From NCBI GenBank assembly GCA_023957575.1, contig JAMLGU010000009.1:60943-124942 (forward strand): a stretch of DNA of 64,000 nucleotides, written 5' to 3'. Below, piece by piece: positions 1 through 10,506 of the stretch; position 1 is the stretch's first letter, and each line of letters starts with the position of its first letter. The stretch comes from Chitinophagaceae bacterium (lineage in GTDB: Bacteria; Bacteroidota; Bacteroidia; Chitinophagales; Chitinophagaceae). The notes beneath the pieces were generated by a model, which was given only the letters and a program-made list of their open reading frames with translations, was not told the origin of the DNA and ran no database searches. Made by a program: the position numbers and the translations under genes.

Positions 1-1640
1 GTATCTCGATGCCAACGATCAGTGTCTTATCATAACGTCTTTGATCCCCGTCGCGTTTGTTCGTTCTTTATCGTTACCCAATCATATATATTCTGTTCAG
101 CGATGCGGCATCAGCAAATTTCAGTCTTTATATATTATTTAAGGGTATATAAAAAGCTAGCGATGAAATTGCTAATGCGTTAGCTCCAGACATTTTGGTA
201 CCTGCAGCATTTTTATTATTCATCTTTTCCTGTTAATAAGACTTCTAATATAACTTTATCGAAATCAAGCGGCGTTACTTTGTACCTATTTAACATGAAC
301 GTGTTGCCGCTATTTACATTTAAATGTGAACATAACTACATTCGCCGTTCACATACTCATTCATTCAGCGATTTTTACTTTACTTTAAACTGCCAGTACT
401 TGTGTATTCTTATTTCTTTATTAACTTTATAGCATTATCCTTGTTGATTTCATTTCTTACCAGTTTATACCATTGTTTTTGTATATATTATCGATATTCA
501 CCTCTTACCTTTATTTCTTTTTATTAGTATCATTATCAATCGTATTCTTCCTCCCCTGGCAGTCTGTTATCATTTGATTTTCATCTCTCTGTTTATCGCG
601 ATTTATATTCACTTTCCTATATAATGTCTTTTTACTCTGATATTTTTGCGTGTGCTGTCATCTTTATACCAGTTTTCATTACCTATTATAAAAACTTTAT
701 TCTTTAAAACTAAATTACGTATTTAACACTACTGGCAGCTTTTATTACGTTATGTTAACGGCCTTTACGTTACCTATTGCAACTTTTACTACAAAGTACC
801 ATACTACATACTTTATATGATTTATACCAAAGACGACATTTGTATGATTCATAGTGTTTGATTGTTATTTAAAGCACTATTATATTCAATCTGCGGCGCA
901 TTAACGATACAAAGAAGATTAATCTCACTACCTTTGATTTTCATAATATTTATTATGTATTTATTTACTATTACAGTGATAATCTTTAAATAACCCTTAT
1001 ATTATACCATTTTTATATACTATTTATTCGTCTCTTCTCAATTTTGTGCACTCATATTCACGATGCTGGCAAATATCTTGTTATGATACAATAATTTATT
1101 TATAATATTCATTACTTTATATTTGATTTATTAATACCTGCTTCCGTTATATGTATTATTATTATATTAATTTATTACTGTTATTATTTGCTACCTGCGA
1201 TATAACATGTTATAGTCTTTATACTGTTAACTGATTATCCTACTATTGCCATGTTTGCTACTGATTTATCTATTCGTTGTTTGTATTATTACCCCGTCGC
1301 CGCCCTGCTGCGTCATCACGTTTCTTCATTGCGTGTCAGCGTCACAGCTCATGTCATTCAGCATTTTCAGCGTCTTACCACCACCCTCGCCCTTACTTTC
1401 GTTTGTATTAATCTTCCCTTTATTATTTAAGTCGCCACCAGCCATTTAATTCATTTATCACCTTCATACCATGCAGCGCTCCACAGCCGTTGTTATACCA
1501 CTGCTGTGTCGTGTCAGTGTTACTATTATGTCATGTCCCGACCTGGCCCCGTTTACATTGTATCATTTATCACCATTTTTATTATTATTTCGTATTCACT
1601 TTGCATTTACTTACCTTTGTTTAGTTAATAGCCTTTACGT
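1..1640. other. Non-coding, noise-like sequence at window edge
   Basis: No gene could be recognised on either strand. The plus strand is very T-rich and G-poor (many 60-base lines carry only two or three G), full of TTATTA-like low-complexity runs, and unlike both the clean genes to the right and the frameshifted genes that begin at about 1,650. A 13-base word (gcctttacgttac) occurs at 761-773 and again at 1,631-1,643, exactly where readable homology begins. The short open frames here have no recognisable protein features. I infer untrimmed or low-quality read sequence, not biology, but cannot prove it from one sequence. Confidence 0.6.
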
Positions 1641-1649
1641 TACGTGATT

Positions 1650-2630
1650 TAAAGTATTTACTAATATTTTAGTAGTAAAAAAATCTTTCTCAAAGTGCTT
1701 GAATAGTTGAAAGATTTTGAGAGATTCAAAATACCTTAAATATAAAAAAAGTAACCAGGAAAAAAAAGTACCGGATAGTAATGAATTTGTATCATTAATT
1801 TTTCCGATTTTTATTGTTAAACCCACCTATAAGAATATAATATTATCTATTAAATTATTTATAACAAATGAATATCCTCTATAGCTGTTTTTCTATAACC
1901 TCTTTTAAAGCGCAAATCTGTTCCTCTGAAAAAAATATTTTTCTTCTTTGACAGAACAGAATCGCTATACTCTATATTTAACCATAACATTGTCTAAATA
2001 TATAAAACGAAAATACAATCTTTGATTTAACGCTTCTTTTGTATCCAGAAATTATAATCTTCGATTATTTTGAATTCTCATCAAACATAATTTTTTTGTA
2101 TCTCATTCATGAAAACCGAGGTGTCAGAATAAAATTACAGTATTTAAAGCTTTTATAATGATTTTTTGAGTTCAAATTAAAAAAACTCCTTCATAATTGG
2201 TTTCTGTATACCTAAGAGATTTTTTGATGAAAATTCCTCATCACTATTAATGAAATTAGTTTTTTACTAATATTAAAATCAAGTTGTCTCGAATGTTTCC
2301 CTGCACCAATATTTTGATCTCAATTAAAATGTCATCACAGCAATCATTTTGATTAGGCCCCCATTGACGTTCTGACCTACGATTACAATTAGCAGGATAC
2401 CTGTATTTTCAGTAACGGTAATTAATTCGGTTTTTACAAAATAACCTTATTATTCATTAACCAGTCCGAACATATATCTAAAGTTTTTGTCCTTTGAAGC
2501 ATCATCTGAAATTATGGTTCGATATTCTGATAAATCTGGTTTAACACTAAAGTCTCAAAACATATTTTACTGAATTATAAGTGATTACAATAACTGAAAG
2601 CTGGAATATTACCACCATTGTAATTTGCAT
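1650..2630 (-). pseudogene. Glycosyltransferase family 2 (frameshifted)
   Basis: Reading the three minus frames in turn gives a GT2 (GT-A fold) glycosyltransferase. The start at 2,630 leads to LSVIVITYNSVKYV, then EIIISDDASKD, VKTELITVTENTGI, NSDTSVFM and KIIEDYNFWI, in the order expected for the nucleotide-sugar binding strand, the DxD region and the acceptor region of bacterial GT2 enzymes. The expected role is addition of a sugar to the lipid-linked repeat unit at the inner face of the inner membrane. At least five frame changes are needed. The C-terminus runs into the noise at about 1,650, so the true end is unknown. It follows the Wzx gene in the same direction. Confidence 0.75.
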
Positions 2631-2788
2631 ACTTTCCGAAAATCTAATTTACCCAGATAAGACAAGAAATGCTTTTATTAATCAATACAATGATAAGACC
2701 AGCATTAACCGCTATGATAATACTACCAAGTAAATACATTGTAGTGAAGATGGCAAAAATAAACAACATATTGTTAATCTAGAAAACA

Positions 2789-4095
2789 TTAATACTGTTT
2801 TAGCAATTCAGTCTTAAAATGAAATTGATATTTTATACTAATAAAAAAATATATTTGAATCATATAACCAATGACTAAAGCTAAAAAACCATTTTCAAGC
2901 CTCTTAAACCATCTAAGCGTATGCTTGACGTTAAAAACAAATACATAAATATTTGCTGCCAGTTCGTTCAAAAAAAGCATGTGTATTTATACTGCAAAAA
3001 TTAAAAACGCTGTGGCCGCTTAAACCCTGAAAATAAATACCGAAAATTGCAAAATGAACCATTATTCAGCGAAATTGCAGAATACAGAATGATTATCACC
3101 ATTGGATAAAAATCATGAACAGACAAATCAAAGGTGACAAATTAATATCGCCACCTCAGCCTGTTCATTAATTAACTGATTTGCTTTCGGTATTATGAAA
3201 AACACCCGAGAGTCTCGGATAATAATCCGGTAGCCATAGCTGTAAATACCATTCCCACATAAAACTATTGTGTAAATCCGGATGTAAACAATCCGACTCA
3301 TCCACGAGAACAATTGATAACAAATAAAAATCCCCTACGATGAAATAGGAATTGCAATAGTAATAAAACCGGCAAGACTGTACTAAAACCCCAGCGTCAT
3401 CATAGGGTTACCCTTTTTGAGAAAGCTGCCAAAAGAAAGCCTGATTGTCTTTATCTGCTTTATTTGCATAAAAATTATTAATGATCAAACCAGAAACAGC
3501 TTCGAAACGTACAAAAGCAGGCACTATACTTTATTCATAAAAATATATAATATATGGTGGCAGGGGAGGTAATCCAGCCCAATGGTGACGCCAATAGCCA
3601 TTCAGCTGTATCCATTTAATTTTTCTCAGCCGCTTGCAATAAAGCCGCCCTGACACACAGATAACTGCCCAATTACGCGTAATGGACCCAACAAGAGAAT
3701 AAAGGCAAGGTATAATCATAGTTCCCAAAAGTAATTTTGCTCATAGCCATGGAGATAGCAATAAAGTAAGCACCACATACCTAAAGGCCCGGTAAGCCAG
3801 ACTAATCTTCTAAAAATGGAAATTGTCTCAGTTACTTTTTATCACTATTACTGAATTACATCAGCGTCTGCTATATCCCTAGCGCACTGGTACCCAAACC
3901 AAAATTGGTTGCACGGCCGTGCGACAGGACTGAAAGTGTAGAATTCAACGGGCCCATACTTTTATTCCCAGCGGCTAGAAGAACACTTTGGAAATTTGGA
4001 ACGAATGATTCGAATGAGAATATTCACTACCTGCACACCTCCAAAAATAGAAGTAACTTTAAAGAAGGAAATTTTGTCGGTAGGAGGATGGGGCA
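2789..4095 (-). pseudogene. Wzx-type O-antigen flippase (frameshifted)
   Basis: Minus-strand fragments join into a polytopic membrane protein of the O-antigen translocase (Wzx, MOP superfamily) kind seen in Bacteroidota. They are SFFKVTSIFGGVQVVNILI near 4,060, a block with RDIADAD, ISIFRRLVWLTGPLGM near 3,800, KANQLINEQAEVAILI at 3,128-3,313, and NELAANIYVFVFNV leading to the stop at 2,789. The family flips undecaprenyl-linked repeat units across the inner membrane. The exact start is uncertain because no ATG survives in the right frame near 4,095. Several frameshifts separate the blocks. The DegT aminotransferase lies just upstream and GT2 downstream. Confidence 0.8.
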
Positions 4096-4103
4096 GGCCA
4101 AAG

Positions 4104-5230
4104 CTAATATAAATTAATCAATTCGATTATTTTCTCTACTTCCTCTGCCTCTATTACGGGACTGATTGGTAGGCTTAATGCTTCTTTATGAATCTGTTCA
4201 GTAGTTGAGAAAGACAAAGTATTCATTTTCTTTGTATGCGCTGTTGATGAGAGGGAGTTGAACAATGGATCAAAGTTTGAGCACTATTTTCTGAAAGATA
4301 TTTTTGTAACTGTTCTCACTCCTGTTGCATATATGCAAAAGATGCCACATGTTCCTAAAGTTGAAGGCAATTAGGCCAATTATTTCGATTTCTTAATCCC
4401 TTTATGTAACGTTCTGCGACATTGCCGCTAGCATTTTATAATATTATATTTTAATTTGCACATCAGCTGCAGCCTGTATTTCCACCATCCAGCGAGATTT
4501 AATCCCTGATAAATAATATATTGACATATTTCTGGTTAAAGACATAATTAGCGGCACCCTGTCCATTTGCAGCGCCAACTCATCGTCATTGGTAGTTACG
4601 GCGCCACCATCTCCTAAATGTACCTAAGTTCTTCCCCGAGGTAGCTGAATCCTGCATCACCAATTTTAACGGTTTTGTAATTCCGTTCCACTTGCGCCGG
4701 TGTTGCGCATTATTATTTAAAATAGTTTCGGAACTGTTCTCTGCAATACCGCTTTGAGTCTTTAACTGATCCATCTCTTCATCCAACACCAGTAAACCGG
4801 CATAATGGCGCTTAATCTTGAATCTTAACAGTCTCTATTTAATTTTGTTATAATCAATATTCATAGTGTTATATCCGGCTCTGCCAATACAGGCACCGAC
4901 TTATTATCTGAAATAGCCATTGCAGATGAAAGTAACAATTGTTAGCGGGAACAACAATTTCATCACCCCTTTTGCCATTTCTTCTCCTACACACCGTTAG
5001 AGGCAGCTATCAATCACATTAATAACGCAATGGCATGCGCCTGCTCTATATATATAATTTGAAAGATTTTCTTCAAAGGCGCACAACTTTATTACCTAAT
5101 GAATGCCATTGTCGAACTTTCAAAATTTCCCCGCTCATTTCTTTTTTTTTTGGAGAATTTTGTAGTTTTATCTTTTTGTAAGTCAAAATTTTATCATTTG
5201 TATTGTTCTGTTATATAATGGCTGTCTACT
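4104..5230 (-). pseudogene. DegT/DnrJ/EryC1 sugar aminotransferase (frameshifted)
   Basis: This is a PLP-dependent sugar aminotransferase. Frame-switched minus-strand reading shows an N-terminal stretch with AFEENLSNYI, then KGDEIVVPAN, VPVLAEPDIT, a block around GDGGAVTTNDDELA (the region just after the PLP lysine, which is itself damaged), a block matching GINSRLDEIQAAVLQIKL, and the tail LPISPVIEAEEVEKIIELI ending at 4,104. With RmlA, RmlB and the FdtA/QdtA homologues in the same operon, it should aminate the 3-keto group of dTDP-3-keto-6-deoxyhexose (FdtB/QdtB role). That assignment rests on context. Many frameshifts are present and the start is approximate. Confidence 0.85.
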
Positions 5231-5399
5231 TTTTTCATTCTTTAAAACAAAACTAAAAAAGAAAATAGCAATTTGGTATCGATGTTTGATCTATATGCAA
5301 ATTTTGGAATAATAATATTAAAGTAAGGCCCACATAGATGTCTGCTTCATTTTCAATCTTTGATATTTTCATTTTACTGGATCAAACATTTTTTTTATA

Positions 5400-6786
5400 C
5401 TGATAGCTAAAAATCAGATAATCAGTATTACGATTTCTATATTGGGTTATCCGGTGATATCCATTCTCAAAAGCAGAGAAGTTCTAATGCAGGCTTTAGA
5501 TAATTAGATCAAATTTTCTCTATGCAAAAAGACACAGCTTTTCTTTGTATTACCACTATCCATTTCTTTGTCCAATATTTTAGCAATAGTTAAACTTCAC
5601 TCTATTTGACTTGCTCAATGTTTGCTCCTGTGCAGTAACTTGTTCAGTAACGCCGTATTATTTTCTTCAGTCGCTAAAGAATCCGTTGTTTTTTGCTGTA
5701 TAAAATAAATTCGGTTACAAGGCACTGTGGGAAGATTCTTAAAATGAAATTGCATTGTAGGATAATTTTTTATCGCCTCTCTCTCATTCGGGAGGAAACC
5801 TTTATGTTCTCTATATCTTCAAAGTTTAAATAAAAAGCTTCTGCAATTTGTTTTGTTTTCTCGTGTGCCAACCTTTGATAATAGATTGGTTTTCAAAATC
5901 TCTTCTGTGATTTTCCAAACAGTCTCCGGGATTAAAAAAGGTTATTTTGATCGAAAATTTCTAATTGTATCAGTCGGACTTTGATAATCTCTATGAACAA
6001 GGTATTAATAATGCTTCCCGGAATAGCTAAGAGGATATTCACGATTTCTGTACATTATTGGTTTTCTGTGAACATAAAACGAACACAAATGACTAGAATA
6101 ATCGTTTACATGGCTTCTTCTACTACATCAAGAGATTCCATTGATCATTTATCCGCAATAATCAATGACGGCGTTTTAAATCTTCCTATATGTACATTGT
6201 AAGATTACTGGAAAACAAAATCTATGCTTTACATAATCGGAATGCCTCTTTTATCATTCTCAACTTTGTAAGTGCTTCAATTGCGATTCATGGCAAGCGC
6301 CCTATACATTTACTTTCCGGAATAATCCAACCACTTTTCCAGATTGATATCTGCAATGTTGCTGTTGTAAGGATAGATCCCAAAGAATATTACATTGTCG
6401 AAGATAGATATCTGAAATTTCTGCACCACAATCCAACTGATGGTTAGAATTGCCAATTCTCTTTATATAATAATATCGTCCTTTGAAGGACAATGGTTTT
6501 AACAAATTCATCAACTGGACCAAACAACGTGTTTTCCTTCTTCTTCAATAATCTCATCGAAAGATAATAAAGAGGTACTGTTTGCATTTTTTAATTTCAT
6601 TCCTTTTATTTGTGGTCTCTTTGCCTACAACAGCTCCTTTGATTATTATCGTCTGCAACACCAATGGCCCGCTCCTCCTTTAGCGTTGGCAAATGCCACC
6701 AAAGAAATAATGCTTCATCACTAAATGAGAAGTTTTATATTCCAAAGGTTTCACTTTCTCCTAATTGGATGATATCTTGTCCGTTT
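5400..6786 (-). pseudogene. AlbA_2 (Schlafen-type) and HATPase_c_4 protein (frameshifted)
   Basis: Joined minus-strand fragments match the RecG-C-like, AlbA_2-containing ATP-binding proteins. The N-terminus has QDIIQLGESETF, SFSDEALISLVAFANAKGG (after one frame repair) and GVADDN. The middle has YYYIKRIGNSNHQL and HIGRFKTPSLIIADK. The C-terminal half has LVHRDYQSPTD (N-box-like region of the HATPase domain), then KQIAEAFYL and IKNYPTMQFHFKNLP. Such proteins are thought to bind nucleic acid and are common next to restriction, toxin or mobile genes. It directly follows the DUF1016 nuclease gene. GTG at 6,786 is a plausible start; the end near 5,400 is poorly defined. Confidence 0.75.
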
Positions 6787-6922
6787 TTATTCACGCTATT
6801 TTGCCTTAAATCTATTCAAATCTTCCTACTAATGCAAAGGTTTTATTTTTATAGTCGAGCACTTAGTCATTTTAATTTTTTATATTTTGTTTTCAAAGAC
6901 TGACCAGATGCCATTTTTAATT

Positions 6923-8038
6923 CTACATTTTGATTCCATTAATTAACTTTTTAAATAATAAATTTTCCAACTCTGCTTTATTAGGTAATTCAACTAAATA
7001 TTTGGAAACAAATATTTTTATCTTCCCAATCCCCGCTATACAGCAAAACGTGTTAAAGATCTGTCTGTACACAACAAAATACCGATGGGCGGATTCCATC
7101 CCATGTTGTTTCATATTTTTTATAATACTACAAATACAAATTCGAATTGTCCGAGATGGTGCTAAGTAAATTTTCTGTTTAATTCTACATTAATACTGAA
7201 CAATGTGAGTTTGAAATATAAACTGATCAATATAATAGTGACCGTTGTCGATAACTTGATTCTTTTCTGGCAGGCTTCGAAAACAAAAAATCCTCTTTTC
7301 CCATTTCCAGCAGAAAAGAAGATGGTGAGTGGAATTGTTCTAATTGTTTTTACCGAAAAACTTCGGTTAGTTTGACGATAAATTCAAAAGCCTTAAAGGG
7401 TCTTTACTGATGTTTACCGGGACAACTTTTTCTTTGTTCTTCAATTTGTTATAAAGGAGTTCTGGCCAAATTGATTCAGCTATTCTTTCGCCGGTAAGAA
7501 CCCATTTGTCGTTTAATCCATTTAGATAAAAATGCCTGCTTGTTCTGATTCGTAAAATAATCGTTTTACCGGATCTTCATCTTCTATCAGTTCGATAGTA
7601 GAGAATAGGATAGGTATTGATCTATTTTTCAAAATACGGCAGGAATTTGGCCAAATCAGGGGATGATGACTCCCGGTGGTTAGCGGATTTCTTGTGACTT
7701 AGATTCAGAGTTACCACTTCCGAATGAGAGTAACGCTGTGGGACGAACGAAAAGCAGTCGGGATAAACCTTAGCAGGAGAACTGACAGAAACGTCCTCAG
7801 TTCTCTTTCATTGGTAATTAGAGAATATTAATTGGAAGTAATTGCTACTTCTTACGTGCCGATAAGCAACTTGCACCACTTCAGCGGCGTGATGGAATTT
7901 TTCTATTCAGATTAAAGATGTAAAATCCAAAAACCAGTTGCGCTGCGTCAAGGAAGTATTTACTGCATGTCGCATTTTGGCTGTGACATCTCTGAGTTTA
8001 CTTCATGGAGTTGAGGCAATCAGTTCTTTAAAGTTCAT
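6923..8038 (-). pseudogene. DUF1016 (YhcG-type) PDDEXK nuclease (frameshifted)
   Basis: The ATG at 8,038 gives MNFKELIAST, followed after frame changes by QRNWFLDFTS, LIEDEDPVKRLFYES, EFLLEMGKEDF, DNGHYYID, NPPIGILLCTDRSL and IFVSKYLVELPNKAELENL, stopping at 6,923. This is the order of the DUF1016 N-terminal helical domain followed by the PDDEXK nuclease domain. The length of about 370 codons fits the family. DUF1016/YhcG proteins are predicted endonucleases often found near restriction systems and mobile elements. Here the gene lies between a FemAB-like gene and an AlbA_2 gene within a polysaccharide operon, so it is probably a passenger. The catalytic D/E-x-K residues cannot be read safely. 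Confidence 0.8.
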
Positions 8039-8179
8039 GGAGATGTTTCTTTGGTTTCCACCAACTTTTAATAATATGTTGTTTTCCCATTTTTATCAAT
8101 TTTCCCTTTTGTATGGATTCCCGACTCAAACGTTGTTGGCAGGGATATTATCTTTGAATGATTCTGAAACCTAATTATG

Positions 8180-9136
8180 TTACGAAATAATTTGTATTTT
8201 AAATCTAATATCACCGCTAATCTTCTGAGATACTGAGCATCCTATTGATTCTTTAAAAATTCTATAAACCATAATTAGGTATTGAGTTCTCTGTAGGTGG
8301 ACGCATCTACAGCTTTAATTCCTTTTTCTTTGTAGTAGGAAAATAATTCATGGGCAAGAAAATTCATTACTTTGAAATTAGATCTACTAGTATCTATCTC
8401 CCCAATACAATAAATTATAAACAACTTCCCCTTATTCCCGCGAAAAACAATAGCTGAAGAACAACTTAATTCTACTTCTTCTTCATATCTAACTAAAAAA
8501 GTCACTTGCAGTACTTTAGAAGTCTCATACACCTGCTCATATGCATTAGCAATGGACCTCTCTCTTTTACTCTATTTTACTAATTAATTTGATGAAACCA
8601 TTAAATTCTTGATTTGATTTACGCGACAAAACGCAAATTACTATTTTTTGATATGTTCAAATTCTTTCGCTGCTCGTGATAAATAATTCAGCTACAGATA
8701 ATTCAGTATTTTCAAAAATAACTTTCAATTCAATTCGATTGTATTTAACACAAATCCTTTTCTATAAAGTGTTTATCATTTTACTAATAAAAGTTTCATT
8801 ATACACATTGTAGGAGCATTGTAATCTGTGTATCTTGTTTATACTGTGCTTTTTTGCCCAGTTTATCAGTAAATCAACAACAAAATTCAATATATTCAAT
8901 TTTTATATCTGTACTTAAAAAAGAAAACCACCAAAAAGGAGCTGAGAAAGGAGATTTAAGGATATTATCTTTTCCCCTATTACTAATCCTAATCTATATT
9001 TTTTTCTTTAAATAAAAAATAATATACTTTTTTACTTTATCCTTATTTAAATTGTTAAACTTACCACTGCAAATATAAAATATGAATTATTAAAAACATT
9101 ATCAAACTCTTTAAACGAAACTTCTTCTATTTCCAT
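8180..9136 (-). pseudogene. FemAB/GNAT-like acyltransferase (frameshifted)
   Basis: The ATG at 9,136 starts MEIEEVSFKEFDNVFNNSY, then comes KSPFSAPFGGFSFLS after a frame change, NETFISKMINTLYR, and the long open block at 8,275-8,532 with FLVRYEEEVELSC, GEIDTSRSNFKVMNFLAH and ELFSYYKEKGIKAVD. The last in-frame piece reads ESIGCSVS before the stop at 8,180. This matches the roughly 315-residue GNAT/FemAB-like proteins found in polysaccharide loci of many bacteria, which probably N- or O-acylate a sugar. The substrate is unknown. It starts 20 bases after the upstream GNAT gene, so the two are likely one transcript. Confidence 0.7.
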
Positions 9137-9156
9137 TATAAAATATTTTATTTTCT

Positions 9157-9601
9157 TTAATATAAATTTAAAGTCATTTTAACATTTACATCTGTCATCT
9201 CTGTAACTTTGAATCCTGCTTTTTCGTATGCCTTGATGCTTGGGTATTTTGAGAATTACGTTCAGATATAGTCCTTTAAACAAAATTATCGATAGCAGCA
9301 CGGTATATTAAAGGAAACAAGCGCTCGCTGAACCTTTTCTAATAGTTTTATCTCCTATATATCCAAAATACTCTGCTTTTTATTCTCTAAATCAATAATT
9401 TTTAATCCGGCAACTCCAATAACTTCATTATTATATTCAATCCCTTTACCCAATAATTAGGATTGTTAGGTAGGGTTATCAAACCATTTTCTTTGTCCTT
9501 CTCTCGTGAAGTCTGGTGTATTTGTTAAATATTTTATTTTTGGATCGACAACCAAGCCAGGATTTTTCTAATATTTCTTCTGTATATGTAACGAGCTTCA
9601 T
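9157..9601 (-). pseudogene. GNAT sugar N-acetyltransferase (frameshifted)
   Basis: The frame opening at 9,601 reads MKLVTYTEEILEKS, then PKIKYLTNTPDFTREGQRKW, NNEVIGVAGLK, a damaged acetyl-CoA loop, NSQNIQAYEKAGFKV and a tail ending MTLNLY at 9,157. This is the GNAT fold of PseH/WbbJ-neighbour type enzymes that acetylate amino sugars with acetyl-CoA. Its start codon shares one base with the stop of the upstream FdtA/QdtA copy, which implies translational coupling. It may acetylate the 3-amino-3,6-dideoxyhexose, but the hexapeptide acetyltransferase at 17,038 is the stronger candidate. Confidence 0.75.
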
Positions 9602-10014
9602 TATTTTACATAATTTAAAAATTCTTGATACTCCCTGATGTAATCGGCTTCGGTATATTCATGTAGGGGCTAATACCAACCAAATTGCGCCTGATGAAAA
9701 ATTAACCTCAAGAGCTAAATCAGAGGGACATATGTATACCAATGTTAGGTCTATTTAAAAAAACCTGCCTTTTGTATTGACCATCATCCAATGACACTTC
9801 AACGCAAAAGAACCACTGGCTGCAATCAAAAACTGGTGACACCTTTGTGACCATGGCTCTCGACTTTCTCCGCCAGCTATATCAAACAAATAAAAAATCC
9901 TTACATTAAATGGAAAGCTCGAGCCATTTTCATTTACTGTTAAATTTCCCTCTTTAAAAGAAATTTTCTAAGGTCAATATAACTGGAACATCGGCTTGTT
10001 CAACTTATTTTCAT
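9601..10014 (-). pseudogene. dTDP-4-keto-6-deoxyglucose 3,4-ketoisomerase, copy 2 (FdtA/QdtA; frameshifted)
   Basis: Minus-strand fragments match the cupin-fold WxcM/FdtA/QdtA family: GNLTV, NGSSFPFNVRIFYLFDIAGG, SREPW in the HAHK region, LIAASGSF, EVNFSSGAIWLVLA and YIREYQEFLNYVK before the stop at 9,601. The enzyme moves the keto group of dTDP-4-keto-6-deoxyglucose from C4 to C3 so that an aminotransferase can act. Whether the product is galacto (FdtA) or gluco (QdtA) configured cannot be told from this text. It lies directly after a second member of the same family and overlaps the GNAT gene by one base. Confidence 0.8.
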
Positions 10015-10018
10015 TTGC

Positions 10019-10420
10019 TTAATTTTTAAACTCACAGAGTCTAATATAATCACTGGCATCTTATTACAATCTATCAAGAAGGGGAAACGATTAAAGCCAG
10101 GGGTGGTAGAAAAAATTCTCCATTTTCCGCCAGTACATTTTGGCACATACAGTCATCAATAGGAACGGTTAAAGGGAAAAACGTTGTTCTTCTTTTCCGT
10201 CGTGCAACACCACTCAAAACTGCCGGAAAGCGCTACAATAAATTCCTGTTGTTCCCTGAAAGCGCTTGAACTACCACGTATCTCACCTCCCCGGAACATC
10301 ATAAATCAGTAGGTACGGGCGTTTAAAAGGCAACTGATCAAGGTATTGAAAAAAGAAAGATTACCCCTTCTATCCTAATTTTTTGGGCGAATCAATTATG
10401 ACAGGTTTACTAAAATTCAT
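10019..10420 (-). pseudogene. dTDP-4-keto-6-deoxyglucose 3,4-ketoisomerase, copy 1 (FdtA/QdtA; frameshifted)
   Basis: The ATG at 10,420 gives a start followed by PVIIDSPKKL, then GNLSFFQYLDQLPFK after frame repair, YDVPGGEIRG, FREQQEFIVALSGSF, HDGKEEQRFSLN, NFSTNSLALIV and a DYIR block before the stop at 10,019. This is the same cupin-fold family as its neighbour, but clearly diverged in sequence, so it is not a recent duplication. The usual length (about 135 residues) is preserved. The two copies may give different stereochemistry or be a two-subunit arrangement. Confidence 0.8.
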
Positions 10421-10506
10421 AGTCTGTTGAAAAAATTATCATTTAAGATAAAATCACAAAATCGATTGATTTCAAAAACTATTTTAATATCGATAAAATC
10501 AAATTA

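Noticed and set aside
3905..4117. 70-codon plus-strand open frame
   Set aside because: It lies over the start of the Wzx flippase on the minus strand and has no recognisable protein features.
8040..8170. Hexapeptide-acetyltransferase-like tail (KDNIPANNV with VGNPYK) on the minus strand
   Set aside because: Only about 25 residues fit, and the rest of such a gene would have to lie inside the FemAB-like gene that ends at 8,180. Probably chance or a misjoin; not enough to call.
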